In this document: one piece after another, positions 40,704 to 51,031 of the stretch
Layout: every line of letters begins with the position of its first letter
Numbering within the stretch: position 1 is the first letter of the stretch
Source of the DNA: Aridibacter sp965216195
GTDB lineage: Bacteria > Acidobacteriota > Blastocatellia > Pyrinomonadales > Pyrinomonadaceae
Assembly: GCA_965216195.1 (NCBI GenBank)
Contig: OZ244151.1
Coordinates: forward strand, 744,001-808,000
Direction of reading: 5' to 3'
DNA: 64,000 nucleotides
The notes under the pieces: generated by a model
Databases searched by the model: none
What the model saw: the letters and a program-made list of their open reading frames with translations, nothing else
Told to the model about the DNA's origin: nothing
Position numbers and translations under genes: made by a program

Positions 40704-41207
40704 ATGAAAGCTTCAGAATACAGAAAACTTGCAAAAGCCTCAGATACCGATGGCGTTTTTGATCTTACGCTTCCTTCGGGTGCTGTCTTCAAGGTAAAAA
40801 GACCGCCATCTCAACAATGGATTCTCGCAGGCAGATTACCCTCCAGCCTGGCTGAGAAACTTACAGGTATTCAAGATTCATCGGGCGGTGTGGATTTAGA
40901 ACGGGCTCAGAAAACACTCTCTCCGGGAGAGACGATTAAAATGCTTGAGTTTGGTCGCGACTTACTTCTATATGCCGTCGTCGAGCCGAAAATTTCGATA
41001 GATCCACAGGGAGAAGAGGAGATCGCGCCGGAAGATATCTTGCCTGAAGACTTTAATTTTCTATATCAGTGGGCGATGTCAGGGGGTGAAGAAGCTAAAG
41101 TGCTCGAAAACTTTCGTGAAGAAGGACAACGAGCTCCTGTGGCTGGCGATGACGGCGAGCAGCTTCCGCCAGAGACCGTCGAGCTTGATCTTCCTGCCTC
41201 CGGATAG
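40704..41207 (+). CDS. Tail assembly chaperone, first frame (gpG-like)
   Basis: 167 residues. N-terminal FDLTLPSGAVFKVKRPPSQQWILAGRLPSSLAEKL is a common tail-chaperone opening; the rest is acidic. It stands between the tail tube and the tape measure, exactly where siphoviruses have gpG/gpGT pairs, and its 3' end overlaps an ORF in the +1 frame for at least 59 bp. The first-frame product ends at TAG 41205-41207. Confidence 0.72.
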   Translation: MKASEYRKLAKASDTDGVFDLTLPSGAVFKVKRPPSQQWILAGRLPSSLAEKLTGIQDSSGGVDLERAQKTLSPGETIKMLEFGRDLLLYAVVEPKISIDPQGEEEIAPEDILPEDFNFLYQWAMSGGEEAKVLENFREEGQRAPVAGDDGEQLPPETVELDLPASG

Positions 41208-41373
41208 CGATACCGCCTTAAATTTTGACCTCGCCTGCAGTTTGCGTTTGATTCGTCACGAAAATAAACGCGATGCGGACCGGCTGAAAATACTCATCCA
41301 GTCGATTGGTGCGATGCTTGGCGTAAAAATTACCGACCCGGAGCCGGACGAATCAAACGCTGAAGAGTGGTAA
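41149..41373 (+). CDS. Tail assembly chaperone, second frame (T-like extension)
   Basis: The frame is open from before 41086 and ends at 41373; the conserved-looking part is after the first-frame stop (DTALNFDLACSLRLIRHENKRDADRLKILIQSIGAMLG). It is in the +1 frame relative to gpG. By analogy it would be made as a gpG-T fusion by ribosomal frameshift (+1 or -2), or from its own start (ATG 41149 has no SD). I cannot pick the slip site. Confidence 0.55.
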   Translation: MTASSFRQRPSSLIFLPPDSDTALNFDLACSLRLIRHENKRDADRLKILIQSIGAMLGVKITDPEPDESNAEEW

Positions 41374-41414
41374 AGCTGAAATAACTCCCTACAAATCTAC
41401 CTAAACTCCCTCTT

Positions 41415-44354
41415 GTGATATCGCAGGAAACAGCTTCGCTTCTATTCCGAGCCTACGGAGACACCGAAGACGCCCGAAAAGCATTTAAGCAGCTCCACAA
41501 TGAAATCGAGAAGAGCTCCGACGTGGATATGTCCAAAACCACCGGTGGGCTTGATCGGGTTGATTCCCGCTTGACGAAGATCGGCTCAAAGATGCAGTCG
41601 TTTGGCGGAGGATTGCAATCCCTTGGAGCGACACTTACGGGAGCCCTAACGGTCCCGCTAACCGGATTAGCTGCTCTCGGAATCAAATCCAGTCTTGAGC
41701 TCGACAAAGCGCGAACGAAGATGATCGCGCTTACCGGTTCGAAGGAAGCTGCTACGAAAAAATGGGCGGAACTTAACAAGATTGCGGATGAATCGGTCGG
41801 GGTTTTCAGGGCATCTGCGCGCGAGACTTTCAATCAGCTTAAAGGTCTTCGTGTTTCCGATGAAGCGATAAATAAACTCATTCCAAGCCTCGGGAAATTA
41901 AACGCTGCTTTTAACATCGAAGACCAGCAAGGCTTCACCCAAAATCTTAATCAGATATTCAAACAAGGTTTTGAACGTACTGATATCAAAGAAGCGATCG
42001 GGCATGTTCCTATTTTTGAAGAGCTTCTTGAGAACGCGTTCGGGACGTCGGACGGCGCGAAACTCAAAGCATTGAAGGACTCGGGACAACTCACCCTCGA
42101 TCAGTTCCTCTCGGGAATTTCTGACTCGATCAACTCTGATTCCCGTGTTTCCAATGTTCAGGAGAATCTTTCAACAAAACTTGGAAAAGGCTGGGAGCGG
42201 CTCAATGAGTCCCTCGCTCCGATCGGAGATGTGATCCTTCAAACGATCGTTCCGGCGTTTGAGGCGATAGTTCCGCTTGTTACAAGTGCCGCACAGACTT
42301 TCTCTTCGTTTTCCCCTGCAGTTCAGACGGTGATTGTAGTCATCGGCGCCATAATCGCTGCGATCGGTCCTTTACTAGCCATTCTCGGAACCGTGATCGT
42401 TGCCGTTGGAGGTTTTGTAGCTGCCTGGGGAGCCATTGGCGGTTTGGCGGTCGTTGGACCCGTAATCCTTGGTGTGCTGGCTGTTGTCGCGCAAGTAGGA
42501 GCGGTTCTCGCGCTCGCCGGCGCCGCGGCATACGCACTCTACCAGGCATGGCAGTCGAATTTTGGAGGGATTCGAGATTTTACAAATGAGGTTTGGTCCG
42601 GGATCCAGTCGTTCCTCATTGCCGCAATGGGGAAAATTCTTGTTTTTGTTTCGTCTACGCTCGCCGATATCCGGGCGTTCTGGAAGCAAAACGGGGCGGA
42701 CATTAAAGCCGCAGCTCAGAAAGTTTATTCGGCAATTGCCACCGTGGTAAAAGGATATTTGGACACGATTCGCAACTTCTGGAAAACCAACGGGACTCAA
42801 ATCAAAGCAATCGTTTCAGCTGCCTGGGACATTATCTCCGCAGTGATAAAACACGGTGTTTCCGTCATTGCAAATCTGATAAAACTCGTTGCCGCAGTTA
42901 TCAGGGGCGACTGGGGGAAGGCTTGGGAAGCCGCTAAGGCAATCCTGAAGTCGACAGTGAGCGCGATCGGGTCCATCCTAAGCGGTTTGTGGAAGATCGT
43001 GAAAAACGTTTTTTCGATCATTCTTAACAACATAATTGCAACGGCTACGGCAATCGGAAACGCCGCGATCGGAATCGGAAAAGCGATAATCAGCGGGATC
43101 ATCAATGGTATTGGTTCGGGAGCCTCGATGATTGCAAATGCGATTACAAGTATGGCTTCGAAAGCGATCTCAACCGCCGAGGCGGTGCTCGGAATTGAAT
43201 CCCCGTCGAAGGTTTTTTACCAAATCGGCCTTAACCTTGCTAAAGGACTCGCCAACGGTATCTGGGCCGCAGAGCGCCTCGTTTCCGATGCCGTTGACAG
43301 CGTGTTGATCGCCGCCATAAATCGCTTAACCAAACCTGCAAAAGTCACCGCAGTGGAAGCAATGACAGCGAAACTTAACAGTCTACGTGATGTTTTGCTG
43401 GAAATTGGTGTAATAAAACCGCCGACTCTTTTCGAGAAACTCCAGGCGATGTTTTCCGACGCCTCATTAGCAAAACATATCGCGGCGATGGCGGAATCGC
43501 TCGGAATCACCGTTAAAAAATTCAAAGAATTCGCGCTGTTGTCGACAGATGGCGGTCTTCTACGAGCCCTCGATGCGATCGGAGCCTTAACCGGTAGAGC
43601 TCCGGGCGGACAGGGGATCCCCGGGCATGAACGAAATCCGGATGGAACTGGTATCGGAGACGGTACGGAAGTACCCGATCTCGAAGATCTGCCGCTTCCT
43701 CCCGAATTGGAAGAACCCAGTTTTCTCGAACGGATCACCGAGCAAATCACAAATGCACGTGAGCAATTCAAGGGTTTTGGAAGCATTGTCAAGAACGTTA
43801 GCGATCTAGCATTTACGGCGCTTGACTCACTAGCGGACAAGGTTGGTGATCTCGTTGGCCAGTGGGTTTTATACGGGAAGACGGGCACTGGGGTACTGAA
43901 ACAGCTGGCCAATGCGATGAGACAGGCGGTTGCCCAGCGATTAGCGGCTATCGCATCAGAAGCAGCGATACAGGCTCTTTACGCAACTGCGCTAGGGTTT
44001 CTCAGGCTTGCGCAGTGGGATTTCGGAGGAGCAGCCAGCGCATTCCTATCCGCAGGGCAATTTGCTGCAATCGCCGGAGCAACCGCGATCGCCGGCCGAG
44101 CTGTAGCGGGGAACTCCTTCCAGCAAGAATCCCAGGGTGCGTTTGGCTCGAGCTCGTCTCATGTAGCAAGCGCTACTCAGACAGGTTCCGACGGCCCAAA
44201 CGTACTCACCGAGAACCGTATTCAGCGGCAGGAGATCGTCCACGTTGTGGAGGTTCGGTCGCGAGATTCCCATATAACAGAGGTGGTCAGAAACGATATT
44301 GAGGACAGAGGAGGTCTGCACGGACTCGTTGTCAAAGTAGCCGAGCAGACGTAG
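41415..44354 (+). CDS. Tape measure protein
   Basis: 979 residues from GTG 41415. Long helical protein with a hydrophobic alpha segment cluster (about 290-400), repetitive Ala/Ile-rich helices, and the typical N-terminal LTKIGSKMQSFGGGLQSLGATLTGALTVPLTGLAALGIKSSLE block. Length sets tail length (about 0.15 nm per residue gives near 147 nm; this is a rule of thumb). Its size identifies a long-tailed siphovirus. Confidence 0.93.
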   Translation: MISQETASLLFRAYGDTEDARKAFKQLHNEIEKSSDVDMSKTTGGLDRVDSRLTKIGSKMQSFGGGLQSLGATLTGALTVPLTGLAALGIKSSLELDKARTKMIALTGSKEAATKKWAELNKIADESVGVFRASARETFNQLKGLRVSDEAINKLIPSLGKLNAAFNIEDQQGFTQNLNQIFKQGFERTDIKEAIGHVPIFEELLENAFGTSDGAKLKALKDSGQLTLDQFLSGISDSINSDSRVSNVQENLSTKLGKGWERLNESLAPIGDVILQTIVPAFEAIVPLVTSAAQTFSSFSPAVQTVIVVIGAIIAAIGPLLAILGTVIVAVGGFVAAWGAIGGLAVVGPVILGVLAVVAQVGAVLALAGAAAYALYQAWQSNFGGIRDFTNEVWSGIQSFLIAAMGKILVFVSSTLADIRAFWKQNGADIKAAAQKVYSAIATVVKGYLDTIRNFWKTNGTQIKAIVSAAWDIISAVIKHGVSVIANLIKLVAAVIRGDWGKAWEAAKAILKSTVSAIGSILSGLWKIVKNVFSIILNNIIATATAIGNAAIGIGKAIISGIINGIGSGASMIANAITSMASKAISTAEAVLGIESPSKVFYQIGLNLAKGLANGIWAAERLVSDAVDSVLIAAINRLTKPAKVTAVEAMTAKLNSLRDVLLEIGVIKPPTLFEKLQAMFSDASLAKHIAAMAESLGITVKKFKEFALLSTDGGLLRALDAIGALTGRAPGGQGIPGHERNPDGTGIGDGTEVPDLEDLPLPPELEEPSFLERITEQITNAREQFKGFGSIVKNVSDLAFTALDSLADKVGDLVGQWVLYGKTGTGVLKQLANAMRQAVAQRLAAIASEAAIQALYATALGFLRLAQWDFGGAASAFLSAGQFAAIAGATAIAGRAVAGNSFQQESQGAFGSSSSHVASATQTGSDGPNVLTENRIQRQEIVHVVEVRSRDSHITEVVRNDIEDRGGLHGLVVKVAEQT

Positions 44355-44357
44355 CAC

Positions 44358-45776
44358 ATGGATTTTAGCCATTTATTCAACGGAATAATTCCCAATAAAT
44401 ACCGCGTCCTGCCGCTCAACCTTGAGCGCGTCACCTCAGACGTTGAATACCAGGACGGAGGAGTCGATTTCAATGAAAACTCCGATACGACTATTCAGGA
44501 ATGGGAATACGTTTACAAGAATCTGACACCTGAAAACGCAAATGAGGTCGATAAGTTTTTTAAGGCGAACTGGTACTCTAGAAGTTTTACCTATACCGAC
44601 AAAGATGGAAAGGTTCATGCAGATTGTTTTATCTCCAAAGGGAGCTTTAAGGCAGATCACCAGGGCCATAAATCATGGAAGCGTGATAGGTCTTTTAGAA
44701 TTGCGAAATACAATGTCGTTGTGCCGACTGATTTCGAAAGCCCTACAGTACCTACCAACCTATCCATCTCAAATGAATCGGCTACGGGATTTGACGCGAG
44801 CTTCACAGCCTCTACAGATAACGTCGCAGTAACAGGCTACAATCTCCGCCTGAACGGAGGAATTTATACCAATCATATTATCGATGTCGGAAACGATACG
44901 TCGCCAACTGTTTCAGGGCTCACGATCACCGAGGGAATTAACTACACAGTCGAGGTAGCGGCCTATGATGCGGCGGGGAATCAGTCTGATTGGTCGGTGA
45001 GTGATCAGTTTACCTGGTCAGGTGTGGATTCAGATGCCACCGCCTTCATAGCTAAAGTAGAGCTTTCCGACGCGCTTGATACTACTCAGGAAAACGCAAT
45101 TTACGATCTGGTTGGTGATCTCAAAACGTTGGGTTTGTGGGCCAAACTCCACTGTATCTACCCATTTATCGGTGGTTCAGCAAATGCTCATAAATGGAAT
45201 CTCAAAGACCCGCAGGATACTAACGAGGCTTTCAGGCTGACGTGGCATGGAACGGTCACACACAACGCAAACGGCGTAACCGGTAACGGCACTGACGGTC
45301 ACGCGAGACCTCGATTTAATCAAACCGACGACGGAGCAACCGACAATGAATCGTTTGGGGTTTATTCGCGAACAAATTCACAGGGCGGCCTCACCGAGAT
45401 CGGCGTAATTGAAAATTATGGTTCACAGCTAAATCTGCGCTCAAATGTGAATAAGATTACGAGTCGAGCGCAAACGGGTACTCTCGGACAAACCTCCAAT
45501 TCAGATTCACGGGGCTTTTTTGCGGTGAGCCGAACTCAGAGTAGCCAATATATTGTTCAAAAAGACGCAACCCCCACAACTGAAACGATATCGAGTGCGG
45601 GTAGAGAAACACGAGATTTCTTTATTCTAGCCCGAAACAACGCAGGTACAGCCGACAATTTTTCAAACAGAAATATTGCCTTCGCCTTCATTGGTGACGG
45701 CCTTACGAGTACCGAACTAGGAAATCTCAATACGGCCATAACAGATTTTCAGACCTCGCTAGGACGAAACGTGTAG
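44358..45776 (+). CDS. Tail protein with fibronectin type III and distal binding domain
   Basis: 472 residues. Residues 1-125 are a distal-tail-like domain (IQEWEYVYKNLTPENANEVDKFFKANWYSRSF). About 128-225 is a fibronectin type III domain (PTVPTNLSISNESATGFDASFTASTDNVAVTGYNLRLNGG...). The C-terminal 240 residues look like a Laminin G/jelly-roll-like binding domain (GLWAKLHCIYPFIGGSANAHKWNLKDP). ATG 3 bp after the tape measure stop. Confidence 0.72.
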   Translation: MDFSHLFNGIIPNKYRVLPLNLERVTSDVEYQDGGVDFNENSDTTIQEWEYVYKNLTPENANEVDKFFKANWYSRSFTYTDKDGKVHADCFISKGSFKADHQGHKSWKRDRSFRIAKYNVVVPTDFESPTVPTNLSISNESATGFDASFTASTDNVAVTGYNLRLNGGIYTNHIIDVGNDTSPTVSGLTITEGINYTVEVAAYDAAGNQSDWSVSDQFTWSGVDSDATAFIAKVELSDALDTTQENAIYDLVGDLKTLGLWAKLHCIYPFIGGSANAHKWNLKDPQDTNEAFRLTWHGTVTHNANGVTGNGTDGHARPRFNQTDDGATDNESFGVYSRTNSQGGLTEIGVIENYGSQLNLRSNVNKITSRAQTGTLGQTSNSDSRGFFAVSRTQSSQYIVQKDATPTTETISSAGRETRDFFILARNNAGTADNFSNRNIAFAFIGDGLTSTELGNLNTAITDFQTSLGRNV

Positions 45777-45786
45777 GAGTAAAACT

Positions 45787-46371
45787 ATGAAAAGACAACA
45801 TATAAACTATCCAGGCTATACGGCGAAAGTTCCCGCTCAGGGAACGGTCGTCGATTTTGACAAAGTATTCAGAGAAGGGCCAGCAGCTATACCGATGGAT
45901 GATTTATTTATCATCCCAGCCGCGATTCACCTCGGTAACTACTTTCGCCTTCAGTTTAAGGCGTGGAGGTCGATTGAGCATTTTGAAACGTTCCAACACC
46001 CTCTCGTCGGGGAATACCTGAAAACGCTCCGGGTGCCACCGAACCTCTACGATGATTTTTACGCCGAGAACCAGGCGTCGGTTGACTTGATCCACAGTGA
46101 GAATCTCAGTTTCTTAGGAGTGGACGCGACGGAATATGACTCAACCGAAGTCGTAATTGATCTCGACTCCCTCACGGTTACAGGCGAGGCGACGCGGAAG
46201 GGAGTTGGTAATCAGACAGTTCGAAGAGTAGTGAGCGACCCTGAAGAATTCCAAGCGCTTAAAGACTCGCTTCCAGAGTTTGAAACCGCCTTGATCGGAT
46301 TTGCGATTCAGTACGGAAAGGCAAACTCTGGGTTTCTGAGCCGGATTGAGGCCGTAGTACTCAATGATTAG
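45787..46371 (+). CDS. Hypothetical tail-region protein (194 aa)
   Basis: Mixed alpha/beta, no recognised domain. Centre has an LHLGNYFRLQFKAWRSIEHFETF-like helix and a C-terminal SLPEFETALIGFAIQYGKANSGFLSR. Overlaps the next gene by 8 bp, and lies between tail genes, so it is probably a virion or assembly component. Confidence 0.65.
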   Translation: MKRQHINYPGYTAKVPAQGTVVDFDKVFREGPAAIPMDDLFIIPAAIHLGNYFRLQFKAWRSIEHFETFQHPLVGEYLKTLRVPPNLYDDFYAENQASVDLIHSENLSFLGVDATEYDSTEVVIDLDSLTVTGEATRKGVGNQTVRRVVSDPEEFQALKDSLPEFETALIGFAIQYGKANSGFLSRIEAVVLND

Positions 46372-46732
46372 ATTCGAATCAAAAGTAAAACTCGAGAGGT
46401 TTAGTGAGACTCGCTGGCTCTTAATCGAGGATTTGATCTTCCAGATTGATGAATTTGCTGAAGTTAGGGTTCCGGCTGGGGTCGATACCGATGGGACTAG
46501 CGTACCTCGTGTATTCAGACCATTTGTTTCGGTCTGGGGGAATAATTCAGAGGCGGCAGTTATGCACGACTATCTATACCAAAAGAAATCCGTACCCAGG
46601 ATTATTGCAGATTCTCTGTTTATGGTCGCTCTGTTTACCTCGGGAGTAAACCGATTCCTAGTTTATGTAATGTTTTTCGCTGTTCGCGTTTTTGGCCGTT
46701 GTGCGTGGCGCTCCCGTCTAACAGCGGTCTAA
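46364..46732 (+). CDS. DUF1353 phage protein
   Basis: 122 residues with the DUF1353 pattern: VPAGVDTDGTSVPRVFRPFV, AAVMHDYLYQKKSVPRIIADSLFMVALFTSGVNRFLVYVMFFAVRVFG. The C-terminal helices are hydrophobic. Common in tail and lysis regions of many phages; function unknown. Confidence 0.85.
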   Translation: MIRFESKVKLERFSETRWLLIEDLIFQIDEFAEVRVPAGVDTDGTSVPRVFRPFVSVWGNNSEAAVMHDYLYQKKSVPRIIADSLFMVALFTSGVNRFLVYVMFFAVRVFGRCAWRSRLTAV

Positions 46733-46770
46733 CAGAACAACCTTGCCCGAATATCCCTAGAATCCTGTGA

Positions 46771-49700
46771 ATGCAGGACGTTTCGAGCGAATTTCGAGCC
46801 GCTTTAATTGGCACTCCGAAGCATTTAACAAAAGTTGTTGAAATTTACCACCAGGACGCTGTCCCGGGCGCGGACGGCTTCGATCCTGCAAGCTCGGATT
46901 TTATTGTCGGTTACGCGAAAAAGGCCGGTTTTTCTTATCGAACTCGCACTTATAAAAGACTACTCACCGGAACATCTAGAACAAAGCGAACAATTAAGAA
47001 ACAACTCTCCGGAGCGAGTTTCACACTTTCAAATTTAACGCGTGAGGTCGCGCAGTTTGAGCGCGATACGGGTTTCGAGGGACTCATCTGCGTAATTCGC
47101 CTTGTTGATTGGCAAATCTCTGAGGATTTGGACGATTCCAGCGTAGTTTTTACAGGACGCTGTAAAAAGCCAATGGACTTCGCACGTTCAAACGAGCAAG
47201 TTACTGTTTCGGCCGAACAGATTCTAAATCAGAAGGAAGTACCTATTCCGAGGCGCAAATATACGCCGGATGATAAAGAGGGAAGGGCCGTAACCGATCC
47301 GCTATTTGAAGGGTTTCGGTTTAGCCAGCGTGGTGGAAAAATTCCTTACACCGAGAAAGTCAAACGAGGCGGTATCGCCGGGTTCTTTGGCTTCAAAAAG
47401 AAGGTCACCCGATATAAGCAATGGTCGTCTTATTCAGATTTAGACTCAGAGACCCCGGTACCCGTTGCGCTTGGCCGCGTACAGTCCCTGCTCACTCATA
47501 TAGGCGCCGAGGATATTGGCACTGAGATTCGGATGCTTTCAGCTGCCTGCGACGGTCCGATAGCCGGTTTTGAGAACGTGAGAAGTGTGACTGAGGGGTT
47601 TCCGGTCACGATCGTTGACACGAAACTCGGACAGCCAGGAGGAACAGGGAACCAGATCAATTCAGATCCATCCTGGGTAGCGGCAGCTATTTATTCCCGC
47701 CTTGCCTATCTGCGGCTAAAGGCAACTGGAACCGACAAACTCGAAGACGATCCGGCTCCCGACGTTGTTGCCGTAATTCTGGGGATGATTATTCCGGTCC
47801 CGGATTCAAACGGCGATTTTACCGATGAACACTGGTCGGATAATCCTATTTACCAGGGACGATGGTATGTTTCTGATGCGGATTACCTGAAACTTGATGA
47901 AAACTGGTGGGACGACGAGGAACTGATCGAGGAGGCGGACTTTTGTGATCACATTCTAGTTGATCAATCTAATTCCGAGAAAGTATTGCTGAATAATTCG
48001 CAGTCACCTTTTGCGGGAGCACAATATAAAAACTACTACTCAACCGGATTCATATCGCCGATTACGTGGAAAGCCGAACTTGATTTAATAGAGCGTTATG
48101 AGGTTGCATCGCGGGAGTCCGATTATCAGTTTTATTCAGGGGTTCCTTATAACTCGGACGATTATTTGGGGATCGGATTGCCGAACTTTAACATCGGCGA
48201 AACTCCTACGAATTACCGCAAAAGATACACGTCAAACGTTTTAATCGGTGAGGAAACCGAGGCGATCGATTTCCTGTTTGACGTTCTATTCCCCGCAGCA
48301 AACCTGTTTATGGTTCAAAAGGCTAGTGGCAAACTCTCAATACGCGTCGCTCGCCCTGTTAATTTTACTTTTATGGAAGCGGTGTCGGCCGTCAATGATG
48401 ACGAGATTAAAGTTCGATCGATCAATAAGTGGGTTGCTAACCCTGGGAAGATACTGATCGGCGCGAATCTTTCTACCTCCGAGGTGAGATCGGTCACCGG
48501 AACGAGGTACGACGCGACCGTTTCCATCTCAATAGCCGCCTCAGGAGGAGTATCGACTAGCTCTGGAACTCTTACAGGCGGATCTAGTTCGGTTGCCCCA
48601 AACGCAACGCTCACCGTTTCAACCGCAACCGGCACGAAAACCGTCACCATTGACGGCTATCAGCTCGAGTATACGGCTCAATCAGGCGATACAACTACAA
48701 CCGTTGCCGCTCAGATCGCGGCCCAGATAAATTCTCACGAGATTTTAAACAAATATATCAAGGCGGAGTGGAACGAGAATACGACGCTTAAGGTTTCCTC
48801 GCGAATCGGTTTTCTAGAGCTTGATTCCGCTCTCGAATACGCACATAAGATTGGAATCGCAGATCCTACGAACGCCCCGGCGGTTTCTATACAAAATGGC
48901 GGCTCACTCGCTGCCGGAACGTACCACTCGGCGTTCAGCTATAAGCTGCCGACGGGTGAGACGCTCACGTCGCCGATTAAATCCGTAACAGTAACCGCAG
49001 GCAAAAACCTAGTGTTTAGCGCGATTGCTCTGCCGCCAGAAGCGGAGGAAATCTACTGGTATTGTTCAGTCGAACCGCAGGGTGTTCGTCTCCATCGTGC
49101 AAAAGAAAACGATGGAAGTTCCTGGACTCTTTCAAAGGAAACCCTGCCAAGGCAGGACGATCCGATCGAGCCTTACGCAAATTTGACTAGCGAAGAGATC
49201 CATCACGTAGCGATGGCATTTACAGACCGAGCCGAGACGCGCTCCGCTTTGACGCGATCGAATATGGTGAAAGGTTCCTTCAAATACCCAATGGGCGGGC
49301 GGCAGAGCTCAATCAATCAAGTTATTATCGATTATCGCGACTCATCGCAAGATTTTAAGCGAACAAAACTTGTAATTAACGATCGAAAGCACCAGGCAAA
49401 AGTTAAAAAACCTAACAAAAAAGAGATTAATGGTGCCGCGATTGATAATTATCACCAAGCGCGCCGGATCGGTAATCAGATGCTCAACATTTGGCGCGAG
49501 GGGGATCTTTTCCACGGATTTACATCTGACGGCGAGGCCCTGCTCTTAGAGGAGGGCGACGTAATTTGTGTCACCGATAGATCTGGCGAGTTCGTGAATG
49601 AGCCTGTGCGGATCGAGGAGCTCGACATCGACGATTCCGGGGGATATCCAAAGATATCGATCGTGGCTAGGAAATACCGTCGATGGTTTTACGACGATCA

Positions 49701-50961
49701 GGTCGTCGAGAAACTCATACCGCTTCCGATTGTTCAAAACGCACCGGTTAACGTTGAGCAAACCGCTCCGACTGTTAACCAGCCTAGTAGTGCTACACCA
49801 ACTGCCTACGATGTCGAACTTGAAATTGCCGACTACGGTATCAAGTCGGCCGCCCGGAAAATTATCGTTGCGGATAACGAAGCCTTGACGATAAACCCGG
49901 TCGAAACGATCGTAACGGCGGAAAACTACCCGAATCGTATTTTTGATGCCGAACAAATAGTTAATAATCCGTCGCCCCAGACGTCGGCGAACACGAAATA
50001 TATTGGAATCGCTACGAGCTCAAACGGAGAAACCTTTGGAGAGGTTTCCGAGTCGATCGCAGTTCAATTTGCAGGGACGTCATCGGGCGGTGGGGGCTCC
50101 GGATCAACTCAAAACTCCAATCTGCAGGGAACTTGGAACGAGACAAATGACGAAGCGGACCTGACCTGGGTGCTAGGATCACCCTCGGGAGCCCAAACCC
50201 TTGAGAAGAAGCTCGATACTGATTCGACGTGGACAACGGTTTCTCCGGATCCTGCAACTGGGGCGGTAAGCGAAAGCGTTTCGATTACAAAGCAGTCGAC
50301 TGCGAAAAACTGGCAGTTTCGCGTAAAACAGGACGATATAACGGGCTGGTCAAACACGGCTACGGTTTCGGTTCCGGCGACTCCTCAGGCGCCAACACTT
50401 TCGGGTACGTGGGACGAGAACAACGACGAGGTTGATTTAACTGCGGTCGCGGGAGCAGGAGGAAGTGGTAACTTCACGTTCGAGCGTAAAGTTACGGGAA
50501 CATCCGATTCAACTTACGTCTCCATTGGTACGCAGGCATCGGGGAGCAAATCCGATTCGATTACTAAGACCGGATCCGTACAAAGTTTCACGTATCGAGT
50601 GAAGCAAGCAACGCCTGACGGCATCTATTCAAATACGGTCGTTGTGGAAGTTCCTGCAAATACAAGCCCCCCGACATTAACGTCGGCGTCGTGGAATTCC
50701 GGAGCCAATCAGCTTGATATCTCTTCTTACGCCAATAACGGCGGCACCAATCCGATTAACGTCGAATACTCGATTGCCGATTTAGACGAGTTTGGTGCTG
50801 CATTTGGAACTTTGACGACCTCGGGTTCTTCGGGAAGCGTGGCTATCGTTCGGGAGACCTTTGATTCGTTGTACGATATTCGTCTTCATCAGCCGGACAC
50901 GGGCTATTCAAACGAAATAACAATTTTCATCCCGGGGACTGGGCAAGGCGGCGGTTCGTAG
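46771..50961 (+). CDS. Tail tip / central fibre protein (J-like), three C-terminal Ig-like repeats
   Basis: 1396 residues. The N-terminal 550 residues carry baseplate-hub-like sequence; a Thr/Ser-rich inserted domain (about 590-680), then a Pro-rich and strand-rich body. From about 1110 to 1390 three tandem Ig/FNIII-like domains follow, the first two opening in nearly the same way (LQGTWNETNDEADLTW and LSGTWDENNDEVDLTA). It is the adsorption-determining protein by size and position. Confidence 0.8.
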   Translation: MQDVSSEFRAALIGTPKHLTKVVEIYHQDAVPGADGFDPASSDFIVGYAKKAGFSYRTRTYKRLLTGTSRTKRTIKKQLSGASFTLSNLTREVAQFERDTGFEGLICVIRLVDWQISEDLDDSSVVFTGRCKKPMDFARSNEQVTVSAEQILNQKEVPIPRRKYTPDDKEGRAVTDPLFEGFRFSQRGGKIPYTEKVKRGGIAGFFGFKKKVTRYKQWSSYSDLDSETPVPVALGRVQSLLTHIGAEDIGTEIRMLSAACDGPIAGFENVRSVTEGFPVTIVDTKLGQPGGTGNQINSDPSWVAAAIYSRLAYLRLKATGTDKLEDDPAPDVVAVILGMIIPVPDSNGDFTDEHWSDNPIYQGRWYVSDADYLKLDENWWDDEELIEEADFCDHILVDQSNSEKVLLNNSQSPFAGAQYKNYYSTGFISPITWKAELDLIERYEVASRESDYQFYSGVPYNSDDYLGIGLPNFNIGETPTNYRKRYTSNVLIGEETEAIDFLFDVLFPAANLFMVQKASGKLSIRVARPVNFTFMEAVSAVNDDEIKVRSINKWVANPGKILIGANLSTSEVRSVTGTRYDATVSISIAASGGVSTSSGTLTGGSSSVAPNATLTVSTATGTKTVTIDGYQLEYTAQSGDTTTTVAAQIAAQINSHEILNKYIKAEWNENTTLKVSSRIGFLELDSALEYAHKIGIADPTNAPAVSIQNGGSLAAGTYHSAFSYKLPTGETLTSPIKSVTVTAGKNLVFSAIALPPEAEEIYWYCSVEPQGVRLHRAKENDGSSWTLSKETLPRQDDPIEPYANLTSEEIHHVAMAFTDRAETRSALTRSNMVKGSFKYPMGGRQSSINQVIIDYRDSSQDFKRTKLVINDRKHQAKVKKPNKKEINGAAIDNYHQARRIGNQMLNIWREGDLFHGFTSDGEALLLEEGDVICVTDRSGEFVNEPVRIEELDIDDSGGYPKISIVARKYRRWFYDDQVVEKLIPLPIVQNAPVNVEQTAPTVNQPSSATPTAYDVELEIADYGIKSAARKIIVADNEALTINPVETIVTAENYPNRIFDAEQIVNNPSPQTSANTKYIGIATSSNGETFGEVSESIAVQFAGTSSGGGGSGSTQNSNLQGTWNETNDEADLTWVLGSPSGAQTLEKKLDTDSTWTTVSPDPATGAVSESVSITKQSTAKNWQFRVKQDDITGWSNTATVSVPATPQAPTLSGTWDENNDEVDLTAVAGAGGSGNFTFERKVTGTSDSTYVSIGTQASGSKSDSITKTGSVQSFTYRVKQATPDGIYSNTVVVEVPANTSPPTLTSASWNSGANQLDISSYANNGGTNPINVEYSIADLDEFGAAFGTLTTSGSSGSVAIVRETFDSLYDIRLHQPDTGYSNEITIFIPGTGQGGGS

Positions 50962-51031
50962 AAACAACGAGTAGAGAAATGTTGAAAGATAAATAACGCA
51001 AAAGGAAGTGACTAAGTAAAGGAGAGAAATT

